NCBI RefSeq assembly: GCF_007665395.1
Contig: NZ_VDND01000003.1
Coordinates: 310,001-374,000, forward strand
Source: Pseudomonas oryzihabitans
GTDB taxonomy: Bacteria > Pseudomonadota > Gammaproteobacteria > Pseudomonadales > Pseudomonadaceae
DNA length: 64,000 nt
Direction: 5' to 3'
Positions 1-10,368 of this stretch are shown here, piece after piece (the stretch's first letter is position 1; each line of letters begins with the position of its first letter). The notes under the pieces were generated by a model. The model saw only the letters and a list, made by a program, of their open reading frames with translations. It did not search any database and was not told the DNA's origin. The position numbers were made by a program, and so were the translations under genes.

Positions 1-262
1 CTGGCAGTTGCGCCGCCATAACCTGTTCGTGCCCCAGCCGGGCTGGACCGGATTCCTGTTGCGGCTGCTGGTCGCGGTAGGGGCGATGAGCGCGGTGCTG
101 TTCGGGCTCATGCAGTTGCTGCCCAGTTGGAGCGAGGGCTTGATGGCGCAGCGCCTGCTGCGCCTGGGTGGCCTGGTGGCGGCCGGGGTGCTGGCCTATT
201 TCGCCAGTCTCTTCCTGCTCGGTTTCCGCCTGCGCGACTTCAATCGGCGGGCGGTACTCTAG
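1..262 (+). CDS. murJ: MurJ lipid II flippase, C-terminal fragment
   Basis: This is the 3' end of a gene that starts before the window; the reading frame begins at base 2 and stops at 260-262. About 86 residues are visible. They hold two hydrophobic segments and a basic end (LRDFNRRAVL), as in the last two transmembrane helices of MurJ, which flips the peptidoglycan precursor lipid II across the inner membrane. A short motif before the first helix (FVPQPGW) is also typical of MurJ C-termini. The call leans on context: in Pseudomonas murJ sits immediately upstream of ribF and ileS, as here. Without the N-terminal part the family cannot be proven from sequence alone. Confidence 0.8.
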   Translation, partial: WQLRRHNLFVPQPGWTGFLLRLLVAVGAMSAVLFGLMQLLPSWSEGLMAQRLLRLGGLVAAGVLAYFASLFLLGFRLRDFNRRAVL

Positions 263-295
263 GCGCCAGAGGATTGCACGAAGCCGGGTATGCGC

Positions 296-325
296 CTGTC
301 CTCGCGACGGGCATCCGGATATAAT
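296..325 (+). promoter_or_regulatory. Putative sigma-70 promoter of ribF operon
   Basis: A perfect TATAAT -10 box lies at 320-325, 27 bases before the ribF start. The -35 region (about 296-302) is a poor match to TTGACA, so the assignment rests on the -10 and on its position in the murJ-ribF gap. Confidence 0.45.
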
Positions 326-352
326 CGATTACTTTCTGAGCAATACCTACCC

Positions 353-1300
353 ATGCAGCTGTTTCGCGGTCTCCATCATCTCGACGCCCTGCCCAAGGGC
401 TGCGTTGCCACCATCGGCAACTTCGACGGGGTTCACCTGGGGCACCAGGCCATCCTCGCGCGGCTGCGTGAGCGAGCGGCGGAGCTCGGGGTGCCGAGCT
501 GCGTGGTGATCTTCGAGCCGCAGCCGCGGGAATTCTTCCTCCCCGACATCGCCCCGGTGCGGCTGACCCGCCTGCGCGAGAAGCTCGAATGCTTCGCCCG
601 CCTGGGCGTCGACAACGTGCTCTGCCTGAATTTCAACCGTCGGCTGCGCGAACTGTCGGCCGAGGCCTTCGTCCAGCAGGTGCTGGTGGAGGGGCTCGGG
701 GTGAAGCACCTGGAGATCGGGGATGACTTCCGCTTCGGCTGCGATCGCGCGGGCGACTTCACCTACCTGAACCTGGCCGCCCGTGACCACGGCTTCACCC
801 TGGAAGCCGCTACCACCGTCGAGCTGGATGGCCTAAGGGTCAGCAGTACGCTGATCCGCCAGGCCCTGGCCGAAGGTGACCTGGCCTTGGCCGAGCGGAT
901 GCTGGGGCGGCCCTATAGCCTCTCCGGGCGGGTGCTGCACGGCCAGAAGCTGGCGCGCCAGCTGGGTTGGCCGACCGCCAATGTCCAGCTCAAGCGGCGC
1001 CGCCCGCCACTGCGCGGCGTCTACCTGGTCAGCAGCCTGATCGATGGGCGGGTGGTGCCGGGCGTGGCCAACATCGGGCAGCGGCCGACGGTGCAGGGCG
1101 ATGGCCGTCCGCACCTGGAGATCCATCTGCTGGACTTTGCCGGCGACCTCTATGGCCGCCACCTCAGCGTGACCTTCGTGCAGAAGGTGCGCGACGAACA
1201 GAAATTCGCCTCTCTGGAGGCCCTCAAGGCGGCGATCGAAGCGGACGTCGCCACGGCCCGCGCCTTCTGGCAGGGGCAACCGTCAACGAGCCTGGACTGA
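353..1300 (+). CDS. ribF: Bifunctional riboflavin kinase / FAD synthetase
   Basis: RibF makes FMN from riboflavin and then FAD from FMN. The 315-residue protein has the N-terminal nucleotidyltransferase signature [11 protein letters not shown] at residues 22-32 and a C-terminal flavokinase domain with [14 protein letters not shown] (the PTAN motif binds ATP/Mg). Length is normal for the family. I chose ATG 353 because it starts the conserved MQLFRGL segment; an in-frame ATG at 290 would add 21 unlike residues. The gene ends one base before ileS, so it heads the ribF-ileS-lspA-fkpB-ispH operon, an order conserved in Pseudomonas. Confidence 0.97.
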   Translation: MQLFRGLHHLDALPKGCVATIGNFDGVHLGHQAILARLRERAAELGVPSCVVIFEPQPREFFLPDIAPVRLTRLREKLECFARLGVDNVLCLNFNRRLRELSAEAFVQQVLVEGLGVKHLEIGDDFRFGCDRAGDFTYLNLAARDHGFTLEAATTVELDGLRVSSTLIRQALAEGDLALAERMLGRPYSLSGRVLHGQKLARQLGWPTANVQLKRRRPPLRGVYLVSSLIDGRVVPGVANIGQRPTVQGDGRPHLEIHLLDFAGDLYGRHLSVTFVQKVRDEQKFASLEALKAAIEADVATARAFWQGQPSTSLD

Positions 1301-1301
1301 C

Positions 1302-4136
1302 ATGACCGATTACAAAGCGACGCTCAATCTGCCGGAAACGGCGTTCCCGATGAAAGCCGGCCTGCCCCAGCGTGAGCCGGAAGCGCTCAAGCGCTGGCAG
1401 GACATCGACCTGTACGGGAAGCTGCGCGCCATCGGCAAGGGCCGGCCGACCTTCATCCTGCATGACGGTCCGCCCTATGCCAACGGCAGCATCCACATCG
1501 GTCATGCGCTGAACAAGATCCTCAAGGACATCATCACCCGCTCCAAGACCCTGGCCGGCTACGATGCCCCCTATGTGCCGGGCTGGGATTGCCATGGCCT
1601 GCCCATCGAGCACAAGGTGGAGACCACCTTCGGCAAGAACCAGCCGGCGGACCTGACCCGCGAGCGTTGCCGCGCCTATGCCAGCGAGCAGATCGAGGAG
1701 CAGAAGGCCGGCTTCGTCCGCCTGGGCGTGCTGGGCGACTGGAGCAATCCCTACCTGACCATGAACTTCGCCAACGAGGCCGGCGAGATCCGCGCCCTGG
1801 CAGAGATGGTGAAGAACGGCTTCGTCTTCAAGGGCCTCAAGCCGGTCAACTTCTGCTTCGACTGCGGCTCGGCCCTGGCCGAGGCCGAGGTGGAGTACCA
1901 GGACAAGCGTTCCGACGCCATCGACGTGGCCTTCCCAGTCGCCGATGCCGACAAGCTGGCGGCCGCCTTCGGCCTCGGTGGCCTGGCCAAGCCCACCGCC
2001 ATCGTCATCTGGACCACCACCCCCTGGACCATCCCGGCCAACCAGGCGCTCAACGTGCACCCCGAATTCACCTATGCCCTGGTGGACGTCGGTGATCGCC
2101 TGCTGGTGCTGGCCGAGGAGCTGGTGGAAAGCTGCCTGGCGCGCTACGGCCTGCAGGGCGAGGTGATCGCCACTGCCCCCGGTACCGCCCTGGAGCTGAT
2201 CGACTTCCGCCATCCGCTGTACGAGCGGCTATCGCCCATCTACCTGGCCGAGTACGTCGAGCTGGGCGCTGGTACCGGCGTGGTGCACTGCTCGCCCGCC
2301 TACGGCGAGGACGACTTCCGCATCTGCAAGCAGTACGGCCTGAGCAACGACGACATCCTCAACCCGGTGCAGAGCAACGGCGTCTACGCCGAATCGCTGC
2401 CGCTGTTCGGCGGCCAGTTCATCTGGAAGGCCAACCCGGTCATCGTCGGCGCGCTGGAAGAGGCGGGCGCCCTGCTCAAGCACGAGGCGATCAACCACAG
2501 CTACATGCACTGCTGGCGCCACAAGACCCCGCTGATCTACCGTGCCACCGCCCAGTGGTTCGTCGGCATGGACAAGCAGCCCAACGAGGGCGCCACCCTG
2601 CGCGAGCGTTCCCTGGCGGCCATCGAGCAGACCCAGTTCGTCCCGGCCTGGGGCCAGGCGCGGCTGCACGGCATGATCGCCGGCCGGCCCGACTGGTGCA
2701 TCTCGCGCCAGCGCAACTGGGGCGTGCCGATTCCCTTCTTCACCCACAAGGAAAGCGGCGAGCTGCATCCGCGTACCGTCGAGCTGATGGAAGCCGTCGC
2801 CCAGCGTGTCGAGCGCGAGGGCATCGAAGCTTGGTTCAAGCTCGATCCCGCCGAACTGCTCGGCGAAGAAGCCGGCCAGTACGACAAGAGCCGCGACACC
2901 CTCGACGTCTGGTTCGATTCCGGCACCACCCACTGGCACGTGCTGCGCGGTTCCCATGCCGAGCTGGCGCATACCCAGGGGCCGGTGGCCGATCTCTACC
3001 TGGAGGGCTCCGACCAGCACCGCGGCTGGTTCCATTCCTCGCTGCTGACCGGCTGCGCCATCGATGGCCATGCGCCCTACAAGGAATTGCTGACCCACGG
3101 CTTCACCGTGGACGAGCAGGGCCGCAAGCAGTCCAAGTCGCTGGGCAACGTGGTCGCCCCGCAAAAGGTCATCGACAGCCTGGGCGCCGACATCCTGCGC
3201 CTCTGGGTCGCCTCCACCGACTACACCGGCGAGATGGCGGTCTCCGACCAGATCCTGCAGCGCAGCGCCGATTCCTATCGCCGCATCCGCAACACCGCGC
3301 GCTTCCTGCTCTCCAACCTGTCCGGCTTCGACCCGGCGGTGAATAGCGTCGCGCCCGAGGACATGATCGACCTGGATCGCTGGGCCGTGGATCGCGCCCT
3401 GCTGCTGCAGCAGGAAATCGAGCAGGCCTACGCCGAGTACCGCTTCCTCAACGTCTACCAGAAGGTGCACAACTTCTGCGTGCAGGAGCTGGGTGGCTTC
3501 TACCTCGACATCATCAAGGACCGCCAGTACACCACCGGTGCCGACAGCCTGCCGCGGCGTTCCTGCCAGACCGCGCTGTACCTCATCGCCGAGGCCCTGG
3601 TGCGCTGGATCGCGCCCATCCTGTCCTTCACCGCCGACGAGATCTGGCAGTACCTGCCGGGCGAGCGGGAAGAGTCGGTGATGCTGACCACCTGGTACGA
3701 CGGCCTCTTCGCCCTGCCCGAAGGCGCGACCCTGGATCGCGCCTACTGGGATCAGGTAATGGCGGTCAAGGCCGCGGTCAACAAGGAGCTGGAGAACCAG
3801 CGCGCGGCCAAGACCCTGGGCGGCAGCCTGCAGGCGGAGATCACCCTCTATGCCGACAGCGCCCTGCAGACCGTACTGGAGGCCCTGGGCAACGAACTCA
3901 GATTCGTGCTGATTTCCTCCCAGGCCGCTGTCCAGCCGCTGGAAAAGGCCCCGGAAGGCGCCGTGGCCAGCGAGCTGAGCGGCCTCAAGCTGGTGGTACG
4001 CAAGTCCGAAGCACCCAAGTGCGCCCGTTGCTGGCATCACAGCCACAGCGTGGGCCAGCATGCCGAGCATCCGGAAATCTGCGACCGCTGCGTGACCAAC
4101 GTCTATGGGGCTGGCGAGGTGCGCGAGCATGCGTGA
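1302..4136 (+). CDS. ileS: Isoleucyl-tRNA synthetase
   Basis: Charges tRNA-Ile with isoleucine; cytoplasmic and essential. The 944-residue protein has the class I HIGH motif at residues 65-68, the CP1 editing domain with a WTTTPWT segment, and the C-terminal zinc finger with cysteines 907, 910, 927 and 930, the bacterial (mupirocin-sensitive) architecture. The second class I signature reads KQSKS (609-613) where the E. coli enzyme has KMSKS; both functional lysines are kept. It starts one base after ribF and overlaps lspA by 8 bases, so the genes are probably translationally coupled. Confidence 0.98.
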   Translation: MTDYKATLNLPETAFPMKAGLPQREPEALKRWQDIDLYGKLRAIGKGRPTFILHDGPPYANGSIHIGHALNKILKDIITRSKTLAGYDAPYVPGWDCHGLPIEHKVETTFGKNQPADLTRERCRAYASEQIEEQKAGFVRLGVLGDWSNPYLTMNFANEAGEIRALAEMVKNGFVFKGLKPVNFCFDCGSALAEAEVEYQDKRSDAIDVAFPVADADKLAAAFGLGGLAKPTAIVIWTTTPWTIPANQALNVHPEFTYALVDVGDRLLVLAEELVESCLARYGLQGEVIATAPGTALELIDFRHPLYERLSPIYLAEYVELGAGTGVVHCSPAYGEDDFRICKQYGLSNDDILNPVQSNGVYAESLPLFGGQFIWKANPVIVGALEEAGALLKHEAINHSYMHCWRHKTPLIYRATAQWFVGMDKQPNEGATLRERSLAAIEQTQFVPAWGQARLHGMIAGRPDWCISRQRNWGVPIPFFTHKESGELHPRTVELMEAVAQRVEREGIEAWFKLDPAELLGEEAGQYDKSRDTLDVWFDSGTTHWHVLRGSHAELAHTQGPVADLYLEGSDQHRGWFHSSLLTGCAIDGHAPYKELLTHGFTVDEQGRKQSKSLGNVVAPQKVIDSLGADILRLWVASTDYTGEMAVSDQILQRSADSYRRIRNTARFLLSNLSGFDPAVNSVAPEDMIDLDRWAVDRALLLQQEIEQAYAEYRFLNVYQKVHNFCVQELGGFYLDIIKDRQYTTGADSLPRRSCQTALYLIAEALVRWIAPILSFTADEIWQYLPGEREESVMLTTWYDGLFALPEGATLDRAYWDQVMAVKAAVNKELENQRAAKTLGGSLQAEITLYADSALQTVLEALGNELRFVLISSQAAVQPLEKAPEGAVASELSGLKLVVRKSEAPKCARCWHHSHSVGQHAEHPEICDRCVTNVYGAGEVREHA

Positions 4137-4632
4137 GGCCCAGCGCTTCGGCGCCTTGCCCTGGTTGGCCTTGAGCGTGCTGGTGATCCTGCTGGATCAG
4201 CTGAGCAAGGCCTACTTCCAGAACAACCTGTCGCTCTACCAGCAGGTGCCGGTCATTCCCGACCTGTTCAGCTGGACCCTGGCCTACAACACCGGTGCGG
4301 CCTTCAGCTTCCTGGCCGACCATTCCGGCTGGCAGCGCTGGTTCTTCGCCGGTATCGCCCTGGTGGTGAGCGTGGTGCTGGTGGTCTGGCTCAAGCGCCT
4401 GCGCAACGATACCTGGACCGCCATTGCCCTGGCCCTGATCCTCGGCGGTGCCCTGGGTAATCTCTATGACCGCATGGTCCTGGGGCACGTCATCGACTTC
4501 ATCCTGGTGCACTGGCGCCAGGAGTGGCGCTTCCCGGCCTTCAACGTGGCCGACAGCGCCATCACCGTTGGCGCCATCATGCTGGCCCTGGACATGTTCC
4601 GTAAGAAGAAGCCGGAGGTCGCCCATGGCTGA
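4129..4632 (+). CDS. lspA: Lipoprotein signal peptidase II
   Basis: Inner-membrane aspartyl protease that removes signal peptides from prolipoproteins at the lipobox (BamD and CyoA in this window are predicted clients). The 167-residue protein has four hydrophobic helices. The two catalytic aspartates fall at D123 (in VIDF) and D142 (in NVADSAIT), matching the conserved family blocks. The start ATG 4129 lies inside the end of ileS, giving an 8-base overlap; the gene overlaps fkpB by 8 bases at its other end. Length and order are standard for Pseudomonas. Confidence 0.97.
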   Translation: MREAQRFGALPWLALSVLVILLDQLSKAYFQNNLSLYQQVPVIPDLFSWTLAYNTGAAFSFLADHSGWQRWFFAGIALVVSVVLVVWLKRLRNDTWTAIALALILGGALGNLYDRMVLGHVIDFILVHWRQEWRFPAFNVADSAITVGAIMLALDMFRKKKPEVAHG

Positions 4633-5071
4633 GATCACCGTCGGCCCGGATACCCGGGTCACCCTGCATTTCGCCATCAAGCTGCAGAACGGCGACGTGG
4701 TGGACAGCACCTTCGACAAGGCGCCGGCTACCTTCACCGTTGGCGATGGCAACCTGCTGCCCGGGTTCGAGCAGGCGCTGTTCGGCCTGCAGGCCGGCGC
4801 CAAGACCAGCCTGACCATCCCGCCGGAGCGCGGCTTCGGACAGCCCAACGACGGCAATCTGCAGACCATGACGCGCGACGATTTCAGTGACATGGAGCTG
4901 TCGCCCGGTCTGCTGATCATCTTCAGCGACGCCGCCGGCGGCGAGATGCCCGGGGTGGTCAAGAGCTACGACGACGAGCAGGTGATCATCGATTTCAACC
5001 ACCCGCTGGCCGGCCGTGTGCTGACCTTCGACGTGGAAATCCTGGCCATCGAGCCTGCCGTTTCTCACTGA
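4625..5071 (+). CDS. fkpB: FKBP-type peptidyl-prolyl isomerase (FkpB/SlpA)
   Basis: Small cytoplasmic prolyl isomerase and chaperone of the SlyD/FkpB group. The 148-residue protein shows the FKBP core (GDVVDSTFD near the start, then [15 protein letters not shown] and an IPPERGFG segment) followed by the inserted-in-flap region and the NHPLAG motif shared with SlyD. It lacks the His/Cys-rich metal tail of SlyD, which favours FkpB. The ATG at 4625 overlaps the end of lspA. Its place between lspA and ispH is the same in E. coli and Pseudomonas. Confidence 0.95.
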   Translation: MAEITVGPDTRVTLHFAIKLQNGDVVDSTFDKAPATFTVGDGNLLPGFEQALFGLQAGAKTSLTIPPERGFGQPNDGNLQTMTRDDFSDMELSPGLLIIFSDAAGGEMPGVVKSYDDEQVIIDFNHPLAGRVLTFDVEILAIEPAVSH

Positions 5072-5105
5072 TCCAACGCCGCCCGCCGAGCGGGCAGAGG
5101 AGCCT

Positions 5106-6050
5106 ATGCAGATCAAGCTCGCCAATCCCCGCGGCTTCTGCGCCGGCGTGGACCGCGCCATCGATATCGTCGACCGGGCGCTGGACGTCTTCGGTCCGCC
5201 GATCTACGTGCGTCACGAGGTGGTGCACAACAAGTTCGTGGTCGACAACCTGCGTGCCCGCGGCGCCGTCTTCGTCGAAGACGTGGCTGACGTGCCGGAT
5301 GACGTCATCCTTATCTTCAGCGCCCATGGCGTTTCCCAGGCGGTGCGCCGCGAGGCGGCCGAACGGGGTCTCAAGGTGTTCGACGCCACCTGCCCGCTGG
5401 TGACCAAGGTGCACATGGAAGTGGCGCGCTATAGCCGCGACGGCCAGGAGTGCATCCTCATCGGCCACGCCGGGCACCCGGAAGTGGAGGGCACCATGGG
5501 CCAGTACGACGACCGTGCTGGCGGCGCCATCTACCTGGTGGAAGACGAGGAAGACGTCGAAAAGCTCGAGGTGCGCAACCCCGCAGCTCTGTTCTACGTC
5601 TCCCAGACCACCCTGTCGATGGACGACACCCGCAAGGTGATCGACGCCCTGCGCGCCAAGTTTCCCCTCATCAACGGCCCGCGCAAGAACGACATCTGCT
5701 ACGCCACCACCAACCGCCAGGACGCGGTGAAGACCTTGGCGCTGGAAAGCGACGTGGTACTGGTGGTAGGCAGCCCTAACAGCTCCAACTCCAACCGTTT
5801 GCGCGAACTCTCCGAACGCCTGGGCACTCCGGCCTATCTCATCGACGGCGCCGAGGATATGCAGCAGAGCTGGTTCGAAGGCGTGCAACGCATCGGCGTT
5901 ACCGCCGGCGCCTCGGCGCCCGAGGTCCTGGTCCGCGGTGTCATCGACCAGTTGCAGAGCTGGGGCGCCACCGGCGAAGTGGAACTGGAAGGCGAGCCGG
6001 AAAACATCACCTTCACCCTGCCGCGGGAGTTGAGGGTGAAGGCGGTGTGA
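5106..6050 (+). CDS. ispH: HMBPP reductase (IspH/LytB)
   Basis: Last enzyme of the MEP isoprenoid pathway; a [4Fe-4S] protein that turns HMBPP into IPP and DMAPP. The 314-residue protein has the three cluster-ligand cysteines at C12 (RGFCAGV), C96 (DATCPLV) and C198 (DICYAT), and the SNSNRL substrate-binding segment. A good ribosome binding site (agaggag, about 5095-5101) precedes ATG 5106. It ends the forward operon and faces pilE, with only 21 bases between the two stop codons. Confidence 0.98.
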   Translation: MQIKLANPRGFCAGVDRAIDIVDRALDVFGPPIYVRHEVVHNKFVVDNLRARGAVFVEDVADVPDDVILIFSAHGVSQAVRREAAERGLKVFDATCPLVTKVHMEVARYSRDGQECILIGHAGHPEVEGTMGQYDDRAGGAIYLVEDEEDVEKLEVRNPAALFYVSQTTLSMDDTRKVIDALRAKFPLINGPRKNDICYATTNRQDAVKTLALESDVVLVVGSPNSSNSNRLRELSERLGTPAYLIDGAEDMQQSWFEGVQRIGVTAGASAPEVLVRGVIDQLQSWGATGEVELEGEPENITFTLPRELRVKAV

Positions 6051-6071
6051 TCGGGCTGGCAGCGATCGGAC

Positions 6072-6545
6072 TCAGCGCCAGCAATCCTGCACGCTTTTCG
6101 CCAATCCCGAGCTGGCCGTTGCCGTTATGTTCCTTCCCTTTATGCCGATGGCATTGAGGGTGAGGTTGCCACAGCGCGCCTCGTCCCCAAATTGTTGCCT
6201 GGCCGTCAGGGTATAACCGCCATCGCCTTGCGCGCTGCTGACCGCCAGCTGGTATTTGCCCGTTTCCGAACTCACCACCGTGGTTGCGCTGCCCCCAGAG
6301 CCTGAGGTGGTTGTGTTCTTCAGCTGTAACTGAGCCAGGTTCGCCTGGCTGGTCACATAGGTGTTGTTCTGCGCGAAGAAACGCTCCTGGCGCGCAGCGG
6401 CATCGAGCAGCAGGCTCTGGCCTTCGGCTCTATTGGCGCGGCGAACGTATTCCTGGTAGCTCGGATAGGCGATGGCCGAGAGGATGGCAACGATGGCCAC
6501 CGCGATGAGCAGCTCAATGAGGGTAAAGCCACGGAGCTGCTTCAC
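6072..6545 (-). CDS. pilE: Type IV minor pilin PilE
   Basis: Minor pilin that joins the FimU-PilV-PilW-PilX priming complex of the type IV pilus to the fibre. The start is the GTG at 6545-6543: it overlaps the pilY2 stop as GTGA and gives a six-residue leader MKQLRG before the class III cleavage site GFTLIE (E5 present). A long hydrophobic helix follows (residues 7-30), then a globular domain with a C-terminal cysteine pair (ARCGN ... QDCW). 157 residues, typical for PilE. It is last in the reverse fimT-fimU-pilVWXY1Y2E operon, the same order as PA4549-PA4556. Confidence 0.93.
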   Translation of the reverse strand: MKQLRGFTLIELLIAVAIVAILSAIAYPSYQEYVRRANRAEGQSLLLDAAARQERFFAQNNTYVTSQANLAQLQLKNTTTSGSGGSATTVVSSETGKYQLAVSSAQGDGGYTLTARQQFGDEARCGNLTLNAIGIKGRNITATASSGLAKSVQDCWR

Positions 6546-6847
6546 GGGTAGGTTAGCCGATGCAATCGGCGGTGAATGTGAAGCGTCTCTATCAGCGGCT
6601 CTCCCTCGGTCGATCCCGAGCACGCTACGCTCGTCCCGGGTGTGACCTGAAAGATCGCCGGTCCGGCATTTGGCGCACCGCTGTCGACTACGGTGTTGGG
6701 CAGGCGATACCGTTGTCCGTCGATGACGATCTCGTTCCGATCAGGCCTGACCGACTCGATCGTGCCAGCGATTTCAAAGGTCTCTGCATAGCTTTCTACA
6801 CTGGCCAGTAGCGCAACCAGAGCCAGGAACAGGGCCGTTGGCTTCAT
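6542..6847 (-). CDS. pilY2: PilY2-like type IV pilus accessory protein
   Basis: Small exported protein of 101 residues with an N-terminal signal peptide (hydrophobic segment 3-16, likely cleavage after SYA at residue 21). The remainder looks like a small beta domain (TFEIAGTIESV ... IVIDGQRYRLP). It is identified as PilY2 by position: it lies between pilY1 and pilE with 4-base overlaps on both sides (ATGA with pilY1, GTGA with pilE), as in P. aeruginosa. The molecular role of PilY2 is poorly known; mutants in P. aeruginosa have been linked to pilus assembly. Similarity itself could not be checked. Confidence 0.78.
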   Translation of the reverse strand: MKPTALFLALVALLASVESYAETFEIAGTIESVRPDRNEIVIDGQRYRLPNTVVDSGAPNAGPAIFQVTPGTSVACSGSTEGEPLIETLHIHRRLHRLTYP

Positions 6848-9800
6848 TGCTCGCTATCCTCCTCGTCGATCAGGCGCCAACTCTGCCGGCCGGTGGCATC
6901 GGGTCCGCTGTAGAACATTTCCGGCGACCGCAATTTGTCCGGATCGTTGAGCCAAATGCGATCACCCACGACGGTGGGAGGGCCGAAGCCAGCCAAACGT
7001 ATCATGGACACGGGGCGTTTATTGAAGCCGTCCGCCAGGTTGATTTGGCGATTGCGGGTGAGGTCGAGCACGTCGTAGCTGAAGGCGCCGCCCGTGGTGG
7101 CGTCCAAGGCGAGCAACCAGCCACTGACGCCGGGTTCACAGGGATCGCTGTTGGGCACCAGGGTACTGGCCAACAAGACCCGAGCGCGTGTGACCATGTC
7201 GAAGGCCAGCATCTCGCCCTGGAGCGAATCGCCATTCTTGAGATCCAGATACCAACCATACTTGGCGACGCTCGTACCGTCGGCGTTATACCAGTTGACC
7301 GGATTGGAGCTGAGCATGCGGTACTCGCGTGTTGTGCCACCGCCATCGCTGTCGGTGAAGGCCGACGTCGCACTGGCTGTCAGGGTCTGCGCGACCAGAT
7401 TGGCACGGCTCAGCGTGGGAGTAGTGGTAGAGGTGCCTTGGGCTGGATCCAGCTGGTTGTCCCATATGCCGTAGAGCGACATGCTGCGTGTCTTGTCGGG
7501 TGTGGCATCGCCGTCCGTCACATAGCGACCGGTACCGAAGGCGACGATATAGCCACGTTGCAGCGGGTGCTGGACGAGTGAAGGTGCAGCCATGATGGGT
7601 TGGGCGACGTCCTGGCCACTGACATTCCTGACCGTGGCGCGGTACAGCGGCTTGCCGCCGAAGGCAACCCGCCAGTCACCTGACGCCGAGGTGGCAAGTC
7701 TGCCATCGCTACCGATCACGGTGAAACTTGTCTGGTTCCTGCCGAATAGATCGAATCGCCAGAGGTTGCCCAGCAAGTCGCCGGCATAGAGGTACTCGGT
7801 GATCAGGTCGCCATTCAAATCGACCGGTCGCACCGTGGATAGACCGTTGACGCCAACGCCCGCTGGCGGAACCAGCTTGCTGATCACGGTTCCATTGACG
7901 GCGTTGAGCACGAACAGCGCTGCGCGATCGTTCTTGCTGCCATAGCCGTTGCCGAAGACCACCCCCCAATTGCCGTCATGAAGGCGAATGACCGAGGGTT
8001 GGCCGAACAGGTAACCGAGATCGCTATCATTCTGGTCGCTGAATTCCCAGAGCAGCTTCTCCTTGCCGGGCTCGGTGACATCCAGGGCGAACAGTGCCGT
8101 GCCACCACCGCGCAACGTGCCTACCAGGATGGTGCGCCACTTGTTGTCGATGAGGATTTCGGACGTGACGGGAGTGCCATCCACGAAGTAGCGATGCATG
8201 GTGCCTTTGTAGCGTTGGGAAGGCAGCCAGTGCAGGTTGGCGAACACTGCCGAAGGCACGAAAGCGAAGCGTTCGATGCCGTCATCATCGAAGCCGTGCA
8301 GCATGCCGTCGTTGGCACCCACGTAGATCCGCTTGGCGCGCCTGCTCTGCGTAGCGAAGAATTCGCTATAGCGTTGAATGGCGGAGTTGGCCAGGGCGCC
8401 GCTCAGCCGATCCTGTTCGATGGCCAGGACCAGGGGGCTTTCAGCGGCGCCGACGACTGCCGGACTGGAGTTGATGATGTCGCCAAGCAGGTAGCGTCGC
8501 TCGCGAAACTGATCACTGTCGGTGCCCTCATTGCTTCGATCACCCAGGATGTAGTCGAGCCGCGCTTGCCCCAGCGTGTCGGCCTTACCATCATCGCCGA
8601 CGTTGAGCTGGGCCTTTTGAGTGTCATTGAGCGCGCTCCATTGCAGCCTGCTCAGGGTGCCTTGACGGGCAAAGGTAATGTTGCGTCCGGTACCGGTCAG
8701 CAGATCCCGGGCATCCCAGACCATCGTGGGTTCCTGGGTGGCGTTATCTATCTGGTTCTTGACCAGTTGCCCGCTCCAGTCTTCCGTGGAGAAGCGAACG
8801 AAGTAGGCTTCGTTGTCTTGACTGATGCGCGAGGATTCTACGGCGACAGCCGCTGCGGAGGTCTGGCGATCGCCAATGCGAGAAAGGATGGTCTGGAAGG
8901 CTCCGGCCAGGGTGTCTGGACTGTCGGCGGCGAAGAATTCCCCGCGCGAGTTAATCGCTGCGTGCCAAAGGTCATAGACGTTGCTTTCGCTCAGACTGCT
9001 GACATTGGGCCAGCTGGCCGTACCCGCTACCAGCTTTTCGTACCCGCCTGCATAGGTCGATCCTGCCCATTTCGGATCGTCGTCGAGACTGCCGCTGAGA
9101 CCCAGGCCAATAGTGTAGTTGGTCAGATGTTGCCAGGTAGCGGGATCATTGCGTGCATCGAAGTATTCGGCAGTCGGATCGCTACTGTTCTTGAAGGGAA
9201 TATAGGGTTTGATCTTGTTGTCCAGCGATCTGGCGTCTGTCGCCCAGTAATACAGCGCCAAGTCGGCGAGGGAGCGGTTGTTCTGATAGGCGCCGCTCGG
9301 GCGGTCGCTGAAGGGCATGCGTGGCATGTAGGTCTTGCCATCCGGAAGAGAAATTCCTGCTCTGTCGCTATCGTAATCCCGTAGTTCGTTGGCACCGTTG
9401 TTTTCGTTCCAGACGCCATCAGTCATCAGGATGTGATAGGTCGGTCGGCAGGCGTATTCCGTTCCTATGGAGGTGCCGGGATTTTCAGCATAGGGTCCGT
9501 CGACCGTCGTGTCCTTCAGCAGCTCGCCCGCGCGCGTCAAGGCTCGCTTGAGCGGGGTACCGCCACTGGCGCTGAAGTTGGCAAGGAAACTGTAGAAATT
9601 GGCTTTGTGTTGGCCGCTGAAGGTTCTCAAGGCGTTGCTGTAGCAATTGCCGGTAGCTGTCCCTGAGCCAATTCTGTTACAGGCCGAGTTGAGACTCTGC
9701 CAGGATAGGCGCAGCGTTTCTGGCAGCCGATAAAAGGCCAGGCTCGCCGCCGATTGGGTCGCTAATTCACGGGTGCGGTAATACGAGTACCAGATGGCGA

Positions 9801-10362
9801 AGTTGGTCTTCTGCGCATCCGAGGTCAGCTTGCCAGCCGTGTAGCATCTTTCATTGGTGATGTTGGCATCTGTCGCCGCATTACAGGTGAAGTCGTAATA
9901 GTATTCGGAGACGTCCGATTCGTCGTTCACGTTCCGGTAGTAATCATAGGCGCGCGTCGCCCGGTAGTTGCTCGCCAGACTCAGGGCACCCTGCTGCAGG
10001 AAGCCATTCTTCCAGGCATTGGTCAGGCTCGGCGTAGGGTAGTCGGTGATGACCAGATTGCCCTGTTCGAAGGTAACCTTCTTGGGGACTTGATAGGTGA
10101 CGGTAGGATCGTAATAACTACCGTTATAGGTCCTGGATTTGAAGTAGACCTTGTTTTTGGCCGCATGCGAATCGGGCGTGTAGCCGGATTGCATGCTGCC
10201 TGAATCGTCCAGCGTAACCAGGATATTGGGGGCCACGGACTGATTGAGAAACAGCGGTTGGTTGCTGGGCACGATTTGCGCTGCATGCACCGGGGCGGCG
10301 GCCATCAAGCCGCAGGCCAGGTACCGTAGCGTCGAGAGGATCCTCTGGATATTCGACATCAT
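6844..10362 (-). CDS. pilY1: PilY1 type IV pilus tip adhesin (first copy)
   Basis: Large exported protein (1172 residues) that caps the minor pilin complex, antagonises retraction and acts in adhesion and surface sensing. A signal peptide ends near VHAA (residues 25-28). The N-terminal part has a von Willebrand A-like MIDAS motif D52-x-S54-x-S56. The C-terminal half is the PilC/PilY1 beta-propeller with repeated ANDGMLHGF and GNLWRFDL blocks and a calcium-loop-like segment, D848-x-N-x-D852-x-x-x-E856. At 606-608 it has LGD where the second copy in this window has RGD. ATG 10362 follows pilX by six bases. Base composition is visibly lower in GC than the flanking housekeeping genes. Confidence 0.95.
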   Translation of the reverse strand: MMSNIQRILSTLRYLACGLMAAAPVHAAQIVPSNQPLFLNQSVAPNILVTLDDSGSMQSGYTPDSHAAKNKVYFKSRTYNGSYYDPTVTYQVPKKVTFEQGNLVITDYPTPSLTNAWKNGFLQQGALSLASNYRATRAYDYYRNVNDESDVSEYYYDFTCNAATDANITNERCYTAGKLTSDAQKTNFAIWYSYYRTRELATQSAASLAFYRLPETLRLSWQSLNSACNRIGSGTATGNCYSNALRTFSGQHKANFYSFLANFSASGGTPLKRALTRAGELLKDTTVDGPYAENPGTSIGTEYACRPTYHILMTDGVWNENNGANELRDYDSDRAGISLPDGKTYMPRMPFSDRPSGAYQNNRSLADLALYYWATDARSLDNKIKPYIPFKNSSDPTAEYFDARNDPATWQHLTNYTIGLGLSGSLDDDPKWAGSTYAGGYEKLVAGTASWPNVSSLSESNVYDLWHAAINSRGEFFAADSPDTLAGAFQTILSRIGDRQTSAAAVAVESSRISQDNEAYFVRFSTEDWSGQLVKNQIDNATQEPTMVWDARDLLTGTGRNITFARQGTLSRLQWSALNDTQKAQLNVGDDGKADTLGQARLDYILGDRSNEGTDSDQFRERRYLLGDIINSSPAVVGAAESPLVLAIEQDRLSGALANSAIQRYSEFFATQSRRAKRIYVGANDGMLHGFDDDGIERFAFVPSAVFANLHWLPSQRYKGTMHRYFVDGTPVTSEILIDNKWRTILVGTLRGGGTALFALDVTEPGKEKLLWEFSDQNDSDLGYLFGQPSVIRLHDGNWGVVFGNGYGSKNDRAALFVLNAVNGTVISKLVPPAGVGVNGLSTVRPVDLNGDLITEYLYAGDLLGNLWRFDLFGRNQTSFTVIGSDGRLATSASGDWRVAFGGKPLYRATVRNVSGQDVAQPIMAAPSLVQHPLQRGYIVAFGTGRYVTDGDATPDKTRSMSLYGIWDNQLDPAQGTSTTTPTLSRANLVAQTLTASATSAFTDSDGGGTTREYRMLSSNPVNWYNADGTSVAKYGWYLDLKNGDSLQGEMLAFDMVTRARVLLASTLVPNSDPCEPGVSGWLLALDATTGGAFSYDVLDLTRNRQINLADGFNKRPVSMIRLAGFGPPTVVGDRIWLNDPDKLRSPEMFYSGPDATGRQSWRLIDEEDSEQ

Positions 10363-10368
10363 AGGTTC

